In this document: piece after piece, positions 41,689 to 49,426 of the stretch
Layout: each line of letters starts with the position of its first letter
How positions within the stretch are numbered: position 1 is the first letter of the stretch
DNA from: an uncultured Clostridia bacterium
GTDB taxonomy: Bacteria > Bacillota > Clostridia > Christensenellales > CAG-138
Length of the DNA: 64,000 nt
Direction: 5' to 3'
NCBI GenBank assembly: GCA_947168855.1
Contig: CAMVNO010000007.1
Span: 1-64,000 of the forward strand
Translations under genes and position numbers: made by a program
Notes under the pieces: generated by a model
Databases searched by the model: none
The model's input: the letters and a program-made list of their open reading frames with translations, nothing else
What the model was told of the DNA's origin: nothing

Positions 41689-43080
41689 TTGATCAAAAGC
41701 AGTATTGTAAACGCCGTTTTGGATGAAGCGCTCAAAACGGGCGGAGACTTTTCGGAACTGTATTTGCAGGATTCCGAAGTCAACTCCGTGCGGATGATCG
41801 ACGGAAAGGTCGAGGATGCGAACTATCAGCGCAAGGTCGGCGCGGGCGTCCGCGTGCTGAAAGGGACGCGCAGCGCGTACGCGTATACCGCCGACACGAG
41901 CGAAGCGGCGCTGATCGCCTGCGCAAAGGCGGCGGCATCCGCGCTGAAGGGCACGAAGGAGTTTGAAGCAAAGAAGATCTGCGTCGACCGGATCGGGCGT
42001 TCATGGGCAAAGATCCCGTTTTCCGAGATCGACAACGCAAAGCGCATCGCGCTTATGCGGGCGGGAACGAACGCGGCAAAGGCGTACTCCGACGAGATCA
42101 CGCAGGTCGTGGCGAACTACATGGACTGCGACCATCGTACCTGGATCTACAACAGCGAAGGCGTGCATGCCGAGGACCGGCGTCCGCGCGTCCGCACGGC
42201 GATCCAGGCGGTCGCGATGGCAAACGGCGAAGCGCAAACCGGCATCTGCTCGCCCGGTTACGGCATGGGCTTTGAGATGTACGGGGAAAAGGTCAACATC
42301 GAGGACGTCGGCAGGGAGGCGGCAAAGACCGCCGTCACCATGCTGCACGCGCCGGAATGCCCCGCGGGCAAGGTCCCGGTCATGATCGACGGCGGCTTCG
42401 GCGGCGTCATCCTGCACGAAGCGTGCGTACACGGTCTCGAGGCGACCAGCGTGGGACGCGGCAATTCCGTGTTCTGCGGAAAGCTCGGTCAGCAGATCGC
42501 AAGCCCGATCGTGAACGCGGTCGACGACGGCACGCTGCCCGGCGAATGGGGCTCCATGCATTTCGACGACGAGGGCAATCCCGCGCAGTGCAACCGCCTG
42601 ATCGAAAACGGCATCCTGAAGACGTACCTTGTGGACATCCTCGGCTCGCGGCTGATGAACCATCCGGTCACCGGCAGCGGCAGACGGCAGAATTATACCT
42701 TTGCGCCGACGTCCCGCATGACGAACACGTTCTTTGCGCCGGGCAAGGACGATGAGGAGGAAATGCTCCGCACGATGGGCGACGGACTCTTCGCCGCGAA
42801 GATGGGCGGCGGCTCGGTGAACCCGCTGACCGGTGAGTTCAACTTTGCGGTCGGCGAAGGCTACTGGGTCAAGGACGGCAAGATCCTCTGCCCCGTCCGC
42901 GGCGCAACGCTGATCGGCAAGGGCGCCGAGGTGCTGATGAAAATCGACCGCATCGGCAAAAACATGTGGATGGCGCCGGGCATGTGCGGTTCGCTGTCCG
43001 GCAGCATTCCCACGAACGTCGGTCAGCCGCGCATTCGCGTAAGCGAGATCGTCGTCGGCGGCAAAGGAGGTGCATTATGA
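41689..43080 (+). CDS. tldD: TldD-family metallopeptidase
   Basis: 463 residues. I placed the start at a TTG (41689) with AGGAGG 8 bases upstream, giving MIKSSIVNAVLDEALKTGGD. The zinc motif HEACVHGLEATS is the HExxxH pattern of TldD, preceded by GGFGGVILHE. The GSGRRQNYTFAPTSRMTNTF segment is also typical. TldD forms a heterodimeric protease with PmbA/TldE and cleaves unfolded or modified peptides such as microcin precursors. Its stop overlaps the pmbA start (ATGA), as expected for the pair. Confidence 0.92.
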   Translation: MIKSSIVNAVLDEALKTGGDFSELYLQDSEVNSVRMIDGKVEDANYQRKVGAGVRVLKGTRSAYAYTADTSEAALIACAKAAASALKGTKEFEAKKICVDRIGRSWAKIPFSEIDNAKRIALMRAGTNAAKAYSDEITQVVANYMDCDHRTWIYNSEGVHAEDRRPRVRTAIQAVAMANGEAQTGICSPGYGMGFEMYGEKVNIEDVGREAAKTAVTMLHAPECPAGKVPVMIDGGFGGVILHEACVHGLEATSVGRGNSVFCGKLGQQIASPIVNAVDDGTLPGEWGSMHFDDEGNPAQCNRLIENGILKTYLVDILGSRLMNHPVTGSGRRQNYTFAPTSRMTNTFFAPGKDDEEEMLRTMGDGLFAAKMGGGSVNPLTGEFNFAVGEGYWVKDGKILCPVRGATLIGKGAEVLMKIDRIGKNMWMAPGMCGSLSGSIPTNVGQPRIRVSEIVVGGKGGAL

Positions 43081-44411
43081 TGACATTCGAACAGTTTAGG
43101 GACGCGTGCTTCAGGCTTGCACTCGAAAAAGGCTGTGAAAACGCCGAGGTCTACGCCACCTCGTCCGATGGCTTCTCCGTCAACGTGCTGAACGCGGAGA
43201 TCATCAAGTACGCGATCGAACGCGATAAGGGTCTCAATCTGCGCGTGCTGTACGAGGGCAAGACAGGTTATGCCTATACCGAGGTCTTTGAGGATCCGGA
43301 AACGCTCGTGGCGCACGCAATCGACAATGCAAAGGCGATCGAAAACACGGACGCTAACCCGATGCAGGGCGCCTGCGAGTACCCGGAGATCACGGTAAAG
43401 CCGAATCCTGTTGTGGACCTGTCCGAAGAGGAAAAGATCGACCTCGCGCTTGCAATGGAGCGTGACACGCTCGCGTATGACGCGCGCGTGAACCGCATGG
43501 GATACTGCTCGGTCGACACCGGCGTTGCCGAAACGCATATCAGCAACACGCTCGGGCTCAACGCGAACAGCAAGGAACGGTATTCCTACGCCGTGCTTGC
43601 GCCCATTCTGAGGGACGGCGAAGAGGAGCACGAAAGCTATTCGTTCAAGTTCGGGCCGGAGATGACGAATTACGATTCCCTGATTCGGGAGAGCATCGAA
43701 AACGCGCTGATGCAGTTCCATGCGTCCGCCGTCGATTCCGGCGAATACCGGATCCTGCTCAGAAACGACGCCGCGGGCGATCTGCTCTCCGGATTCTCCT
43801 CCATGTTCTTTGCAGAACACGTACAGAAAGGACTTTCTCTTCTTTCCGGCAAGCTCGGCGAACGGATCGCTTCCCCTGCGATCACGATTCTCGACGACCC
43901 GTTCGAGGCGGACAATCCGCGCGCGTTCGACGCGGAGGGCGTGCCGTCTGTGCTGACGACCGTTGTGGAAAACGGCGTTCTGAAAAGCTACCTCTATAAT
44001 CTGAAAACGGCATTGAAGGACGGCGTCGCGTCCACCTCCAACGCGGGACGCATGGGCGCCGGCGGCGCTGTCACCACCGCGCCGAGCAACTTCTATATCG
44101 CGAAGGGTGAAAAGAGCTTCGACGAGCTCAAAGCGGCGCTCGGAAACGGGCTCATCATCACCGAGCTTTCCGGACTGCATGCCGGGCTCAATCCGATCAG
44201 CGGCGATTTCTCGCTGATCGCGAAGGGACAGCTCGTCGAAAACGGCGGGATCGTCCGCTCGGTCGACCAGATCACGATCGCGGGCAACTTCCTCACGATG
44301 ATGCAGAGCATCGAAGCGACAGGCGCCGATCTGCGGTTCGGCCCTCCGGGCGCGGGACGCATCGGCTGCCCGAGCCTTCTCATCAGCAAGCTGGTCGTCT
44401 CCGGCAAATAA
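43077..44411 (+). CDS. pmbA: PmbA/TldE-family protein
   Basis: 444 residues from the ATG at 43077 (GGAGG upstream), starting MMTFEQFRDACFRLALEKGC. It shares the TldD fold but lacks the HExxxH motif, as in other TldE subunits, which complete the active chamber. SGFSSMFFAEHVQKGLSLLS and a Gly-rich end (FGPPGAGRIGCPSLLISKLV) match the family. It is partnered with tldD by overlap. No obvious ribosomal-peptide precursor gene lies nearby. Confidence 0.92.
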   Translation: MMTFEQFRDACFRLALEKGCENAEVYATSSDGFSVNVLNAEIIKYAIERDKGLNLRVLYEGKTGYAYTEVFEDPETLVAHAIDNAKAIENTDANPMQGACEYPEITVKPNPVVDLSEEEKIDLALAMERDTLAYDARVNRMGYCSVDTGVAETHISNTLGLNANSKERYSYAVLAPILRDGEEEHESYSFKFGPEMTNYDSLIRESIENALMQFHASAVDSGEYRILLRNDAAGDLLSGFSSMFFAEHVQKGLSLLSGKLGERIASPAITILDDPFEADNPRAFDAEGVPSVLTTVVENGVLKSYLYNLKTALKDGVASTSNAGRMGAGGAVTTAPSNFYIAKGEKSFDELKAALGNGLIITELSGLHAGLNPISGDFSLIAKGQLVENGGIVRSVDQITIAGNFLTMMQSIEATGADLRFGPPGAGRIGCPSLLISKLVVSGK

Positions 44412-44420
44412 CCGGATACA

Positions 44421-44455
44421 GCAAAAGGACTTCCCGCACGGGAAGTCCTTTTTTT
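44421..44455. terminator. Intrinsic terminator after pmbA (bidirectional)
   Basis: AAAAGGACTTCCC-GCAC-GGGAAGTCCTTTTTTT. The symmetry and T/A tracts on both sides can serve pmbA and the converging lipoprotein gene at 44463. Confidence 0.88.
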
Positions 44456-44462
44456 CGTGCCG

Positions 44463-44948
44463 TCAGGAATCGCGCAGGGATTCGCAGAATTTCTCGAACC
44501 TGAATCGCTCCGCGGCGGTCGCAAAGGAAAACTCCTGAATGTCGCCCTTGTCGCCGGTCCAATAGAGGTAGAGCCAGGGACCGGAAGCGCCATCCTCAAG
44601 ATGCTCCTGCCGCGCGATCACCGTGCCGCCGTTCAGAAAGCCGAGAAACGTCTGCCACTGTGCTTCGGTGAGCGTGACCGTGCCGGAAACCGTCGTGTCC
44701 GATCCGGTCAGCGGCAGATGATCGCCCTCGCGCGTTTCATGGAAGAATTTGTACGCCCCGTCCTCGATGAAGAAGCGATAGCGCTGGTAATGCGGTGGGA
44801 AGGTCGTGGTCGAAACGGTCCAGTAAAACTCCGTGAGTTCCTCCGGCCTGACGTGCTCGCCGACGACGTACACGCCGCCCTTCGGTCCGCAGCCCGCAAA
44901 CGGCAGCGTCAGCGCAAGGCACAAAACGATGATCGCGATCTTTTTCAT
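44463..44948 (-). CDS. Lipoprotein of unknown function
   Basis: 161 residues. Signal peptide MKKIAIIVLCLALTLPF with lipobox FAGCG. The mature part is beta-rich, with the recognisable TVSGTVTLTEAQWQTFLGFL and WLYLYWTGDKGDIQEFSF, but I know no family. It is the last gene of a leftward set with the XRE regulator and membrane protein upstream. Confidence 0.75.
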   Translation of the reverse strand: MKKIAIIVLCLALTLPFAGCGPKGGVYVVGEHVRPEELTEFYWTVSTTTFPPHYQRYRFFIEDGAYKFFHETREGDHLPLTGSDTTVSGTVTLTEAQWQTFLGFLNGGTVIARQEHLEDGASGPWLYLYWTGDKGDIQEFSFATAAERFRFEKFCESLRDS

Positions 44949-44960
44949 GGCTAAACTCCT

Positions 44961-45170
44961 TTACTCGTCAAAATAGAACAGGTCCTCAAACTTTCTGTCC
45001 AGCGCAATGCACAGGATCAGGGCAAGCTTTGCCGTCGGATTGAACTGTCCTGTTTCGATCGAACTGATCGTATTGCGCGAAACGCCGACCATTTCTGCAA
45101 GCTGCGTCTGGCTCAGACCTGTCTCGATACGCGCCTCCTTGAGGCGGTTTTTCAGGATCAGCGCATTCAT
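44961..45170 (-). CDS. Small XRE-family regulator
   Basis: 69 residues, almost only the DNA-binding domain: LKEARIETGLSQTQLAEMVG then VSRNTISSIETGQFNPTAKL, ending in FEDLFYFDE. It is of the YgzD/Cro type. Its ATG overlaps the stop of the membrane-protein gene (ATGA), the usual layout for this two-gene unit, whose promoter carries direct repeats that may be its operator. Confidence 0.9.
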   Translation of the reverse strand: MNALILKNRLKEARIETGLSQTQLAEMVGVSRNTISSIETGQFNPTAKLALILCIALDRKFEDLFYFDE

Positions 45171-45526
45171 CAGAGCACCCCTATCATCTTAAGCATAGTC
45201 CATACCAATCCCGCAAGCGAAACGGTAAGATGCGCAATGGCAAGAAACAGTTCATGCTTCTTTTTCAGTTTGATGTATTTATACAGAAACAGCGATCCCA
45301 ACATCGACAGATAGATTGCCCAAAGAAGGGTGTTCAGTTTCGGGTCAAACCGCGTGCCGCCATGATCCACCATTTCCAAAATACTGTTAAACAAGGCAAA
45401 CAGCATGCATGCGACTCCTCCCACCGAAAAAGCAATTTGTCCCGCTTTCACAAGAACCTGTTGTTCCCGTTCATCCGTACCCTTGTTTTCCTGTCTTGCT
45501 TTTGCAAGAACTTTTTCTTTGTTCAT
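45170..45526 (-). CDS. DUF6442-like membrane protein
   Basis: 118 residues. A charged N-terminus (MNKEKVLAKARQENKGTDER) is followed by three to four membrane segments (VGGVACMLFALFNSILEMV, LLWAIYLSMLGSLFLY, LFLAIAHLTVSLAGLVW). Such proteins are regularly paired with a tiny XRE regulator, as here. Role unknown, possibly stress-related. Confidence 0.8.
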   Translation of the reverse strand: MNKEKVLAKARQENKGTDEREQQVLVKAGQIAFSVGGVACMLFALFNSILEMVDHGGTRFDPKLNTLLWAIYLSMLGSLFLYKYIKLKKKHELFLAIAHLTVSLAGLVWTMLKMIGVL

Positions 45527-45540
45527 TTGTTTTTCCTCCT

Positions 45541-45588
45541 GCCAAGTTTTGTTGGCATCATTTTAGCATTGCCAAGTTTACTTGTCAA
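45541..45588 (-). promoter_or_regulatory. Promoter with repeated operator of the membrane-protein/XRE unit
   Basis: On the minus strand TTGACA (45583-45588), 17 bases, TAAAAT (45560-45565). GCCAAGTTT occurs at 45541 and 45571, one copy between -35 and -10 and one downstream of the start; TGCCAA/TTGGCA at 45540-45557 also forms an inverted repeat. This suggests autorepression by the XRE protein. Confidence 0.7.
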
Positions 45589-45670
45589 TACCTTTTTTGC
45601 AAAGTTTTCTTTGCATTTTGCGGAATAAAAACGGCGGAAGCCGAAGCCTCCGCCGAAGATCCTTTTGAAC

Positions 45671-46855
45671 TTACAGACCCGCTTCGATCAGCGCCTTGAA
45701 CGCCGGCAGCGAGCGCAGGATCATCTCGTGGCTCACGCAGGTGGAAAGCCTGAGATACCCCGGGCAGCCGAACGGCTCGCACGGCGGGACGAGGATGTTG
45801 AAATCCTTCGCGCGCTCGGAGAACTCCAGCGCGGTGCCGAACGGCGCTTTGATGAGCATATAGAACGCGCCGTGCGGATAGATGCAGGTGTAGCCGTAGC
45901 TTGTCAGCGCCTCATAGAGCGTTTTGCGGTTCTCGTCGTACGCCGCGATGTCCGGCATCATGCCGCAGCACTGTTCCACGATGTACTGCGAGGTGGTCGG
46001 CGCGCAGATGTGACCGAGCGCTCTTGCGGAGCCCGCGACCGCGTTGAACAAATCGACGCTGTCCGCGCAGGCATCCGGAACGAAGACGTAGCCGATACGC
46101 TCGCCCGGCAGACTCAGAGATTTCGACCACGAATAGCACACGACGGTGTTTTCGTAGATGTTCGGGATGAACGGCGTTACGTAGCCGTCGAACACCAGCT
46201 CGCGGTACGGCTCGTCGGCGATCAGATAGATCGGATGTCCGTACTTTTTGCTCATTCTGCGGAGCAGCTCGGCAAGCGCTTCGAGCGCTTCTTTTTTATA
46301 AACGACGCCGGAGGGATTGTTCGGCGAGTTTACGAGGATCGCCTGCGTGTGCTCCGAAAAGTACGGCTCGATCTCCTCGACGTGCAGGTCAAAGTCGCTC
46401 GTGTTCGCCGGAACAACGACGATCTTGCCGCCGACCGCCTTGATGAACGTCGGATATTCCGGGAAATACGGCGCAAGGACGATGAATTCCGCATTCGCGA
46501 CGCACATCGCCTTCATGGTGCTCATCAGCGCGGGCGCAGCGCCGCAGGTGAAGAACAGGTTCTGCGGACGCGCCTTTGCGTCAAACCGCTCGTTCAGGTT
46601 CTTCGCGACGGCTTCGCGCACGCTCATCGCGCCGGTCGCAGACGTGTAGCCGTGGACCTTGACGGTATCCTTACGCGCGGCAAGCGCCTTGTACGCGTCC
46701 TGCACCGCTTCGGGCGCAGGTACGGACGGATTGCCGATCGAGAAATCAAAGACGTTTTCCGCGCCGACCTCCGCCTTGCGCTTAAGACCGTACTCAAAGA
46801 GTTCGCGAATGCCCGAGCGCTTTGCGCCGAGCTGTACCATTTCGTTTACCAGCAT
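45671..46855 (-). CDS. PLP-dependent aminotransferase (class I/II)
   Basis: 394 residues from the ATG at 46855 (GGGAGG upstream), starting MLVNEMVQLGAKRSGIRELF. Fold type I motifs are NSPNNPSGVVY, LIADEPYRELVFDG (PLP-contacting Asp) and CYSWSKSLSLPGERIGYVF, with the Schiff-base Lys in SWSKS. The Arg near the end (RLSTCV) binds the substrate carboxylate. It is last in an operon with iorA, iorB, buk and ptb, so it probably makes the 2-oxoacids that IorAB oxidises. Substrate specificity (aromatic or branched) is not evident. Confidence 0.93.
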   Translation of the reverse strand: MLVNEMVQLGAKRSGIRELFEYGLKRKAEVGAENVFDFSIGNPSVPAPEAVQDAYKALAARKDTVKVHGYTSATGAMSVREAVAKNLNERFDAKARPQNLFFTCGAAPALMSTMKAMCVANAEFIVLAPYFPEYPTFIKAVGGKIVVVPANTSDFDLHVEEIEPYFSEHTQAILVNSPNNPSGVVYKKEALEALAELLRRMSKKYGHPIYLIADEPYRELVFDGYVTPFIPNIYENTVVCYSWSKSLSLPGERIGYVFVPDACADSVDLFNAVAGSARALGHICAPTTSQYIVEQCCGMMPDIAAYDENRKTLYEALTSYGYTCIYPHGAFYMLIKAPFGTALEFSERAKDFNILVPPCEPFGCPGYLRLSTCVSHEMILRSLPAFKALIEAGL

Positions 46856-46880
46856 TGTGATGATCCTCCCTGAAATTCTT

Positions 46881-47780
46881 TTACATACCGCGTGCGACGA
46901 CCGCACCGAGCGCCATTGCCGCCAGCTTGACCTCCGCGCTGTCCGCGCGGGAAACCAACACGATCGGCACCTTGGCGCCGACGACGATCCCGGCGTTCAT
47001 GGCGCCGCCGAAGATCGACATCGCTTTGCCGATGCCGTTGCCCGTTTCATACGACGGCACGAGCAGGATGTCCGCCTGCCCCGCGCCTTTGACGTCGTAA
47101 TGCTTGTGATGACACGCCGCCTCCGAGACCGCAAGGTCCAGCCCGACCGGTCCGTACACGTTCATGTTGTACGGCGCCCAGCGATCCGTCATTTCGGACA
47201 GCGTCTTCGCGTCGACCGTCGACTGGATCTTCGGGTTCACGACCTCCGCGCCGCAGATGCACGCGGCGTTGATCTCGTCGTAGCCCAGCGCTTTGAACAC
47301 CTTTGCGGCATTTTCGAGGATCTCGGCTTTCTTTTCGAGATCCGGGAACGTGTTCATGCCGCCGTCGGTGAGCCCCATCATGCGGTGCCCCTTCGGCTCG
47401 TACATCATCACGTGGCTGATGAGCTTGCCGGTGCGGAGTCCCGCTTCGGGCTTCAGGACCGCGCGCATGATGTCCGGCGTGTTCAAAAGCCCCTTCATCA
47501 GGAAGTTCGCTCTTCCTTCGGATACGCATTCGACCGCCTTTGCCGCGCAGTCCGTGTCGGAATCCGCGTGGATGATCTCATACGTGTCCGGATCCTCGCC
47601 GATCTCTTTGAGGATCGATTTGATCTGCTCCTCATGACCGACCAGAATGGGTTCCGCGATCTTTCTCTTTTTCGCTTCCGCGACCGCCTTCAGCACGTCC
47701 GCGTCGTGCGCGGCGGCAACCGCGATCCTGCCGGAGGCAAAGCCCTCCGCGGCTTTGATGATCTCCTGTATCGTTCTCAT
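46881..47780 (-). CDS. ptb: Phosphate butyryltransferase-type acyltransferase
   Basis: 299 residues. HADSDTDCAAKAVECVSEGR, LMKGLLNTPDIMRAVLKPEA and VPIVLVSRADSAEVKLAAMA match the Ptb/Pta family at the short, Ptb-like length. It converts acyl-CoA and phosphate to acyl phosphate and CoA. The gene overlaps buk (4 bases), giving a Ptb-Buk pair. In this operon its acyl-CoA may come from IorAB rather than from butyryl-CoA (inference). Confidence 0.93.
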   Translation of the reverse strand: MRTIQEIIKAAEGFASGRIAVAAAHDADVLKAVAEAKKRKIAEPILVGHEEQIKSILKEIGEDPDTYEIIHADSDTDCAAKAVECVSEGRANFLMKGLLNTPDIMRAVLKPEAGLRTGKLISHVMMYEPKGHRMMGLTDGGMNTFPDLEKKAEILENAAKVFKALGYDEINAACICGAEVVNPKIQSTVDAKTLSEMTDRWAPYNMNVYGPVGLDLAVSEAACHHKHYDVKGAGQADILLVPSYETGNGIGKAMSIFGGAMNAGIVVGAKVPIVLVSRADSAEVKLAAMALGAVVARGM

Positions 47781-48847
47781 GTTTCATCCCCCAGATACGT
47801 TTTGCATTCCCCGCCGTGCAGCACGCGCAAAGCGCCCTCGGCAAGGCTCTTCATCTCCTCCTCGCCCGGGAAGCGCAGCACCGGCGCCAGCGGCGCAAGA
47901 TACTGATCAAGCTCGTCGCAGAACGGTTTCGAATACGCCATGCCGCCCGTGTAGACGATCGCATCGACCTTGAATTTCATGACCGCCGCCAGCGCGCCGG
48001 CGTCCTTTGCAAGCTGATACGCAAGCGCCTTGAAGATCAGCGTCGCTTCGGGTTCGTCGCCCGAAAGCGCGCGGCGCTCGATCTCGCGGAAGTCCTTTGT
48101 GCCGAGGTACGAATACACGCCCGCTTCGCCGCTGATCAGCTTCTTGATCTCCTGCTTCGTCTTGCCCGAGAAGCAGAGGTTCACGACCGCGTTGACCGGC
48201 AGTGCGCCGCCGCGGTCGAGCCCCATCGCGCCGTCGTCCTTGACGTTGAAATTGTCGACGACCATGCCCTTTTCGTGCGCCGCGACGGATACGCCGCCGC
48301 CGAGATGCAGCACGATGAGGTTCAGCTCCTCATACGGTTTTCCGAGCTGCTTCGCAGCTTTCCGCGCAACGGATTTCTGGTTCAGCGCGTGAAAGAAGCT
48401 TTCACGCACCATGCCCTTCAAACCCGAAACGCGGGCGAGATCGCACAGTTCGTCGACGCACACGGGATCGACGAAAAACGCCGGGATGCCCAGCGGATCC
48501 GCGATCTCCCGCGCGATGTACGCGCCGAGGTTTGCCGCATGCTCGCCGTAAAACGGGTGCAGGATGTCCTGTATCGCGCGGTCGTTCACGCCGTACGTGC
48601 CGGACGGGATGTGGCGGAACAGTCCGCCTCTGCCGCAGACCGCATCGAGCGTTTTGAGATCGACGCCTTTCTTTTGAAGCGCGTCGAGGATCAGCGCTTT
48701 TCTGTACGGCATCTGATCCGCGACCCGTTCAAAGTCCTTCAGTTCGGCGGCGCTGTGGTCGATGGAGACGCGCAGTTCTTCGGTTTCTTCCTCGAACACC
48801 GCGATCTTCGTGGACGTTGCGCCGGGGTTGATGACCAGTACCTTCAT
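47777..48847 (-). CDS. buk: Butyrate kinase
   Basis: 356 residues. The ASKHA acetate-kinase-like fold is shown by VLVINPGATSTKIAVFEEET at the N-terminus (ATP-binding), VCGRGGLFRHIPSGTY, LIVLHLGGGVSVAAHEKG and VYTGGMAYSKPFCDEL. The length fits butyrate rather than acetate kinases (about 400). It makes ATP from acyl phosphate. Butyrate kinases are often promiscuous toward branched and aromatic acids, which fits this operon. Confidence 0.95.
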   Translation of the reverse strand: MKVLVINPGATSTKIAVFEEETEELRVSIDHSAAELKDFERVADQMPYRKALILDALQKKGVDLKTLDAVCGRGGLFRHIPSGTYGVNDRAIQDILHPFYGEHAANLGAYIAREIADPLGIPAFFVDPVCVDELCDLARVSGLKGMVRESFFHALNQKSVARKAAKQLGKPYEELNLIVLHLGGGVSVAAHEKGMVVDNFNVKDDGAMGLDRGGALPVNAVVNLCFSGKTKQEIKKLISGEAGVYSYLGTKDFREIERRALSGDEPEATLIFKALAYQLAKDAGALAAVMKFKVDAIVYTGGMAYSKPFCDELDQYLAPLAPVLRFPGEEEMKSLAEGALRVLHGGECKTYLGDET

Positions 48848-48850
48848 GGC

Positions 48851-49423
48851 TTATACCGCGTCGAAGCCGGCGTGATACGCCCGAAGGTTCAGCTCGCGGA
48901 ACTTCGCGGGAACGACGTCCGATATGACCGCGTCCCAGTCGATGTCCGTCATGTTCAGCGCCTTTACCATGCTGCCGAACAGCACGATGTTTGCGCACTT
49001 GACGTTGCCGAGCTCGGCGGCGATCTTTTCCGCGTTCAGCGGATAGACCTTGAAATGGTTCTGCATCGCCTCGAGGCAGCCCTCGGGATATTTTTCCATG
49101 CCCGCCGCAATGGTGCTGGACGCCATTTCGTAATCGTTGATGATCGCGACGCCGTCGGGCTTGAGATAATTTGCATAGCGCACCGCTTCCATCTTTTCGA
49201 ACGCGACGATGATGTCCGCCGCGCCGTCGCCGATGACCGGGGAGTAGACTTTCTTTCCCCAGTGGACCTGCGTACTTACGCTGCCGCCGCGCTGACTCAT
49301 GCCGTGGACCTCGCTCATCTTCACGTCATAGCCCGCGCGCATGAGACCCGTTACAAGGACCTTTGCGGTGAGAATCGCGCCCTGACCGCCGACGCCTACC
49401 AAAAGAGCACTCTTGTTTTCCAT
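48851..49423 (-). CDS. iorB: Indolepyruvate ferredoxin oxidoreductase, beta subunit
   Basis: 190 residues. LLVGVGGQGAILTAKVLVTG is the gamma/beta-type nucleotide-binding signature of 2-oxoacid ferredoxin oxidoreductases, and EVHGMSQRGGSVSTQVHWG is the IorB-specific segment. It pairs with the large subunit to oxidise aryl or other 2-oxoacids to acyl-CoA with reduced ferredoxin. It is 3 bases from both neighbours. Confidence 0.95.
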   Translation of the reverse strand: MENKSALLVGVGGQGAILTAKVLVTGLMRAGYDVKMSEVHGMSQRGGSVSTQVHWGKKVYSPVIGDGAADIIVAFEKMEAVRYANYLKPDGVAIINDYEMASSTIAAGMEKYPEGCLEAMQNHFKVYPLNAEKIAAELGNVKCANIVLFGSMVKALNMTDIDWDAVISDVVPAKFRELNLRAYHAGFDAV

Positions 49424-49426
49424 TGC